64,000 nucleotides of DNA from Eumeta japonica (taxonomy: Eukaryota > Arthropoda > Insecta > Lepidoptera > Psychidae), in contig BGZK01000705.1 of the NCBI GenBank assembly GCA_005406025.1, positions 246,068 to 310,067 on the forward strand, in the 5' to 3' direction. Position 1 is the stretch's first letter, and the number at the start of each line of letters is the position of its first letter. Of the stretch, positions 59,261 through 64,000 are shown piece by piece. The translations under genes were made by a program, and so were the position numbers. The notes beneath the pieces were generated by a model. It was not told the origin of the DNA and did no database searches. It saw only the letters and a list, made by a program, of their open reading frames with translations.

Positions 59261-60170
59261 TTAATTAGATATCTTTGTAACGATAGCTGAGTAATTCTGT
59301 GTGTATTACGAAGTAATGCGTTTAATTTAACCTATCGAGTTAATCGAACCAATATTTAGATGGGTTAATACAAACAAAATCTTGGTTCGTGCAAAATTAA
59401 CGATGCAAATTCGCTACGTTGGTCAAACTTTTGATTGGAATGATCAATTTTTGTTCAGTGTATTGTTTTAAGTTCGACTAACAATATAGGCTTTATATAA
59501 TTATGCCATTATAAAAAACAAAGGTCATGAATGTGACCACAAATATGTACATACACCGATATGAAGAAATATCTATATAATTTTTACATTAAATAACATA
59601 TTAATGGAACATGAACATTGACTGAAATGATTTGGGCCACGAGGAATTAAATTATTAGCTCACACGGCGCCTGGTGCGGTAATGCAACCCTTCTACGCAC
59701 AAGCGGTTTTAAATATTGATATTTTAGCATAGTTCACCTTACAGCCCACTTGTAAACTCGACGACTTTTATTTGATAATTCGACTTTTAATCACATCCAA
59801 TCGAATTATAATAGATGTATTTAGAATCCTTTTTAAAGCATACCACTCAAAGTTAAAGAAGAGACAGAAAGTTAAAAATTCGAAAGTTAATAAGCCGCAA
59901 AATATTCTACTGACAGGGAAATTCAACTATGAACCTTTAATGCATTTTAATAATACGTCTAACGACAGCCCGCAGTGAGCACGCGAAAAGTTTTTCATCC
60001 CTCGATTTTACGCATTAAAAGCATTCCTAAATTTTTGAATCTGTGATTTCTTTACGTAATTGTATGGCGGTATATATAAGACACTTGCCTGTACAATTTC
60101 ATGATAATTGATGGATAAATAACAGTATTTATAACGATATGACATACGACCGGACAAAGAGAGGATCGGA
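59261..60170. other. AT-rich non-coding stretch
   Basis: The 68-codon frame at 59772-59978 is lysine/asparagine-rich as expected from AT-rich DNA. No gene. Confidence 0.35.
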
Positions 60171-60174
60171 ACGA

Positions 60175-60260
60175 AATTGTAAGGGTTCCTTTGTTCCTTT
60201 GGGTACAGAACCCAAAATGGGTTTCAAAACTATTGCTATGTGGGTTTTACAGGTAGGTTG
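60175..60260 (-). repeat. Short 'gggttccgta'-class fragment
   Basis: The minus strand reads 'gggttctgtacccaaaggaa', the opening of the family. A ttttacag|gtaggt word at 60245-60256 lies at its edge. Confidence 0.45.
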
Positions 60261-63200
60261 TAAATAATATAGAGTCAGTTAATTTTTTCAATTGTGGTGT
60301 AGATTTCTAGATGAAATCGAATTAAATCGTGTATACTCTATTTTCTACTTTTTGTTTGTTAGAACATTTCTTATACACTACGCTATACTAATAAAGCTCC
60401 ATTCAATTTGAATTATAACACCCATTTTTTTTGGGTTGCAAAGTATCACCTAGATCAAATTTTTTTGTAGTTCCAATAGGACCTTAATTCGAGGGAAGAT
60501 CTAATGACGTGAACGAAGTCGCAAGCAGACGCTAATTATTTTAACAACATTATTTCGCAGTTCTCGGATAGTCTTCCTGAACCTATTCACAGTTGGTGCG
60601 GAACTAATAAACAATTTTATGGCGTTTATTACTCTTACGTGCATGCTAATCGATGATTCCAAGGTTAGGTGGTAGATTTGTTAATTTAATTATTGCCAAA
60701 TCGCCTTATTGTTTTGAAAACGGTTCAATTCTTATTTATGTAAGTATATTTTGTTCGATAACTAGGAATATGAGCGAGTTCATATAAGGGTGATAGTACT
60801 GTCGATGTAGATTGAAGGTTATACTCGATATTGTCTGTGAAATTAATATCAGACGGTTTTGAAATATTTAGATCATTAACAGCTTTTCATAACATTTATT
60901 ATTTTATTTATTATTGTTATTAGCATTTTTCCTAATAATATAAATCACGCGAAACCTCTTCATAGACTCTACTGTTTTTAATTTTGTCAGCTTTTATAAA
61001 CTAAAAATTGTCTCAACAATAAAAGTAATTCAGATTACTTTTTTAAAACAAACAATAAGCGGTGAATAAATGCAGAATGTAAAAACATTTTGAACTGACC
61101 ATTGCTTAAAACAACTGTGACATTGTAAAATTTCATGAAATATATTTATCATATGAATTGTTGATATGTGTCTTCGTATGAACTAATTTAAGAAATTAAT
61201 TTGAATGCACAAATATTTGAGGTATCATGAAAGGGAGCGGCCCACTTAATTCTAAAATTTTATGAATCAGTAGGTACAGTTGCACTATTTTTAGTCTATC
61301 GCTCGGATCACTTAACTTAGAATATTGAAAATTACCTTACAATTTTGACTCTTTCAAAGTATTAATAGCATTATCTGATTGAAACATTGATCATATATGA
61401 TTCTGTTAATATATTTTTTAACGAATTTCATTAGTCGGTGTTTTGACTCAAATTTTAAAAATCAACGTAGCATAAACACTAATTCTTATGTTGCATGCTT
61501 ACGTTTATAAATATATTTTTAATTTCAAAGGCATTTTTAAAGAAACTTTTACACAATAAACCCTCATTGTTGTCATATAATAGCAAAACAAAAATGGTAA
61601 ATTTCAGAATAACAATATATTATTTGCTTTATTTTCAGCGGCATTATAAAATTATTAAAAATCGCCAGCTTGTTGATTCGTTAACTTTAATCTCAAACTT
61701 TCCCTAAAGGTTGCTTATATTTGTACATCTCATTAAATATTAACCAATTTAGAGCTATTAAAAAAAAATTGATAAACCTATGGTTACGAATATATTTTTG
61801 ACGCGACACACAAAGAAAATTCAATACCATATTTATTAGTGACTATTAAACTAGTTAAATTATCTAATTATTAACTCAGTTAGACTTATATAAATTATAC
61901 TAGCTATTTATACAGACTCTTAAACACGTAGTTTAAGTAGTTTGGTCTGAATCATGTTTAAGCTATGACAATTGGTGAAACGAAGTCATTTAAAAACCTT
62001 TAAAAAACTAATTAAGATATATTATCTATGAACATATTTGGCCAGTGATAGAACTATGAACTATAGAACCACTCAAGCTTCATGGCGCCTACATAAATGT
62101 AAATAAATGTAATATGTCCACATAAACAGATAAATTTCATAAAATAGTCATATATTGATATTTTATTAAATAAAAAAATGTACGTGTCAATCCCGACGCG
62201 CGATTAGATTTATTCTTAAGAATATAGAATATATGCCACATATTCTTAAAGAAAAAGTATATGAAATAAATAAATGCAGTGATGTATGAAATATTTTGGA
62301 ATATATACAATCCATTTTTTACAGTATTGAGGGTATATATATACTTTTATTCAAATTTACTGCTATTGATTAGGCAAAATATATTTCAAAATTCGCGTTA
62401 CATGATAAAACTTTGGAACTCCAAAACTTCAAATTAAACGACTGGCAATAACGTTTAACATCATATACATTAAGAACTTAACTTCTCTGCATTGGAAATA
62501 AAACATCTATGAATCAGCAATGGAACAAAAAGCAGTCGTTCATTATTAGATACGCAAATATGTTATGCGGAGGTGTAATATAACGAAAGGGTTTCACTTT
62601 TTATCAACACTCGATTCAACAGCCGATCTAATGTCTACCGTGTGTTATATACGAAAATTGATTCTTAAGGAGTAAATTCCAAAAATGGATGAAAATTTGG
62701 TGAGATTTGGTATGTATATGAACGTGTACAGATTTGAGAAATCCAAACTGCCCAGGGATATGTAGCATAAATAAACAAATTCGGATTTTTACTTAATTTA
62801 ATTTTATAGGCCCGTCCTATTTTATAGTTATAAAATACTGAGCAAGCATATCGGACCATGTTCACTATAAGGTTCCAGTTTACTACAAAGAAATGCACTA
62901 CAAATGAAAAAGTACGTTGTTACATTTTTCCATGCTTTCGCAAAATAGTTTAAGTACTTTAGTCAGCTATAAAAAAAACAAATAGATATGTTGTCTATTA
63001 CTCTAAAACTAGCGTGAACTAAAGTGCATCAGCAATAGAGCAGCGTATCTTCATGGGATTTACGTCCTTTTATTAGAAGCGCACTTTTTCGCCAATAACA
63101 CAAAAGCAGTATTTCCGACCACGTTCAAAATAATTTTCCTTGAAAGTATTTATTACGCGTTACTGTCGATATTTTTTCATATTTTTTGGACATACGGTTT

Positions 63201-63725
63201 AGAAAAATAGGTGACAATTTCTGCTATTTTCGAAGCCATTATATTCAAAATTATTTACGTAATCAGGAAATTTGCTAAAACCTTAAAATGTTTTAAGAAA
63301 CTATAGAAATATGTTCCACTATTTGATGTTTTGGAGAAAAGTTTTTTTCACCTTCTGTTACATGTATAGAGTGTTCCCTAGAAATATTTAATTTTCTTAT
63401 TTTAATAGTTAGGAAAGCTAGTTTTTATTTTTATCAGTTCTTTATTAAAACATATTAATAAATATTATTCCTAATATTATCTTACCGTTATTAATTATAT
63501 ATTAACGTTTTTACTTATTACATATTTATTATTATATTAATAAATATTCTATTACTTTTATATTATCGTAAAATCTAACTAATGTCATTTTATTATAGTG
63601 ATTCATTTAAATGGATAAGAATCATATAAAACAAATCAACATCTTTAAAAATGTTTAAACGTGCTCTGCTTTCTCGTACAGATAAACACAAAATACGTTA
63701 CGTAACAAAAAAGACTAACCAAAAA
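60261..63725. other. AT-rich non-coding stretch
   Basis: A long empty region. Small inverted pairs such as aaaagtaat-tcag-attactttt (about 61022-61043) are of the size expected by chance in such DNA. Confidence 0.4.
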
Positions 63726-63868
63726 TCAGATAATCGACTCGCCGGTCACGGCCGGAAGCGAGCGGGACAAAGATATGCGACCTCATCAATAACGGAACAG
63801 AAGCACAACACGAACACCGCGGAAATTATAATAGTTACGCCACTAGCCGCCGCCGCACTGCTACATAC

Positions 63869-64000
63869 CTGTTCACACTCGGCATTAATTCTTCTCACGT
63901 CACGGCACAAACGGTCATATGTATGTACTTTATACGGTGGAAAATGGATAATACTAATAATGAAAACTTCTTGTGCGTCTCTCACACATGCGCGGAGTGC
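63869..64000 (-). other. Candidate exon at the right edge
   Basis: A good donor on the minus strand, gaacag|gtatgta, lies at 63869/63868. Upstream, towards the window edge, the frame is open for at least 43 codons (including HFPPYKVHTYDRLCRDVRRI and NAECEQ). Alternatively, TATAAAG on the minus strand at 63928-63934 would place a transcription start near 63904 and make this a short leader exon. The two readings cannot be separated here. The block downstream of the donor (63730-63860) is GC-rich with a gccgccgccgc run. Confidence 0.35.

Overview
The window is AT-rich, intron-bearing eukaryotic DNA and looks like an insect, most probably a moth or butterfly. The evidence is several mariner elements, decayed Jockey/CR1-type LINEs, and dispersed repeats of the kind usual in lepidopteran genomes: the 'ctagcttttgcccgcggc' tail class, the 'gggttccgta' class and the 'aaacgagcaggcgg' class. 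The species cannot be fixed from the sequence. Coding density is very low, and most open reading frames are chance or transposon debris.

Two genes are convincing, both on the minus strand: a 130-residue secreted protein (43742-44134) and a 308-residue secreted protein (51563-52489). They differ in length and in most of their sequence. Both end in the same six-cysteine module, C-x6-C-C-x8-C-x5-C-x9-C, with identical spacing, followed by a short predicted helix. Both also have a good 3' splice site a few bases upstream of the ATG. I read them as diverged tandem paralogues of a small secreted cysteine-rich family that I cannot name.

Region by region. 1-7 kb: non-coding, with a broken mariner at 2.2-3.5 kb and old repeats. 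7.7-8.0 kb: a strong CpG/GC island. 8.4-11.3 kb: a dead LINE on the minus strand, interrupted by a 114-bp tandem repeat that reads as a 38-codon repeat. 12-19 kb: several GC-rich islets that may be exons or regulatory modules, and a worn LINE tail. 20-22.6 kb: an inverted-repeat element and a second mariner carrying a LINE 3' fragment. 24.5 kb: a GC-rich segment bounded by inverted repeats. 26-36 kb: repeats, a reverse-transcriptase scrap and a third mariner with a nested insertion. 36-43 kb: AT-rich, mostly empty. 43-53 kb: the two genes, hairpins, a 566-bp terminal-inverted-repeat element and the first of two near-identical 0.47-kb elements. 53-64 kb: repeats, the second 0.47-kb copy, and two candidate minus-strand exons (56.7-57.0 kb and the right edge).

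Splice-site and promoter calls are made by eye without transcripts and are given low confidence.
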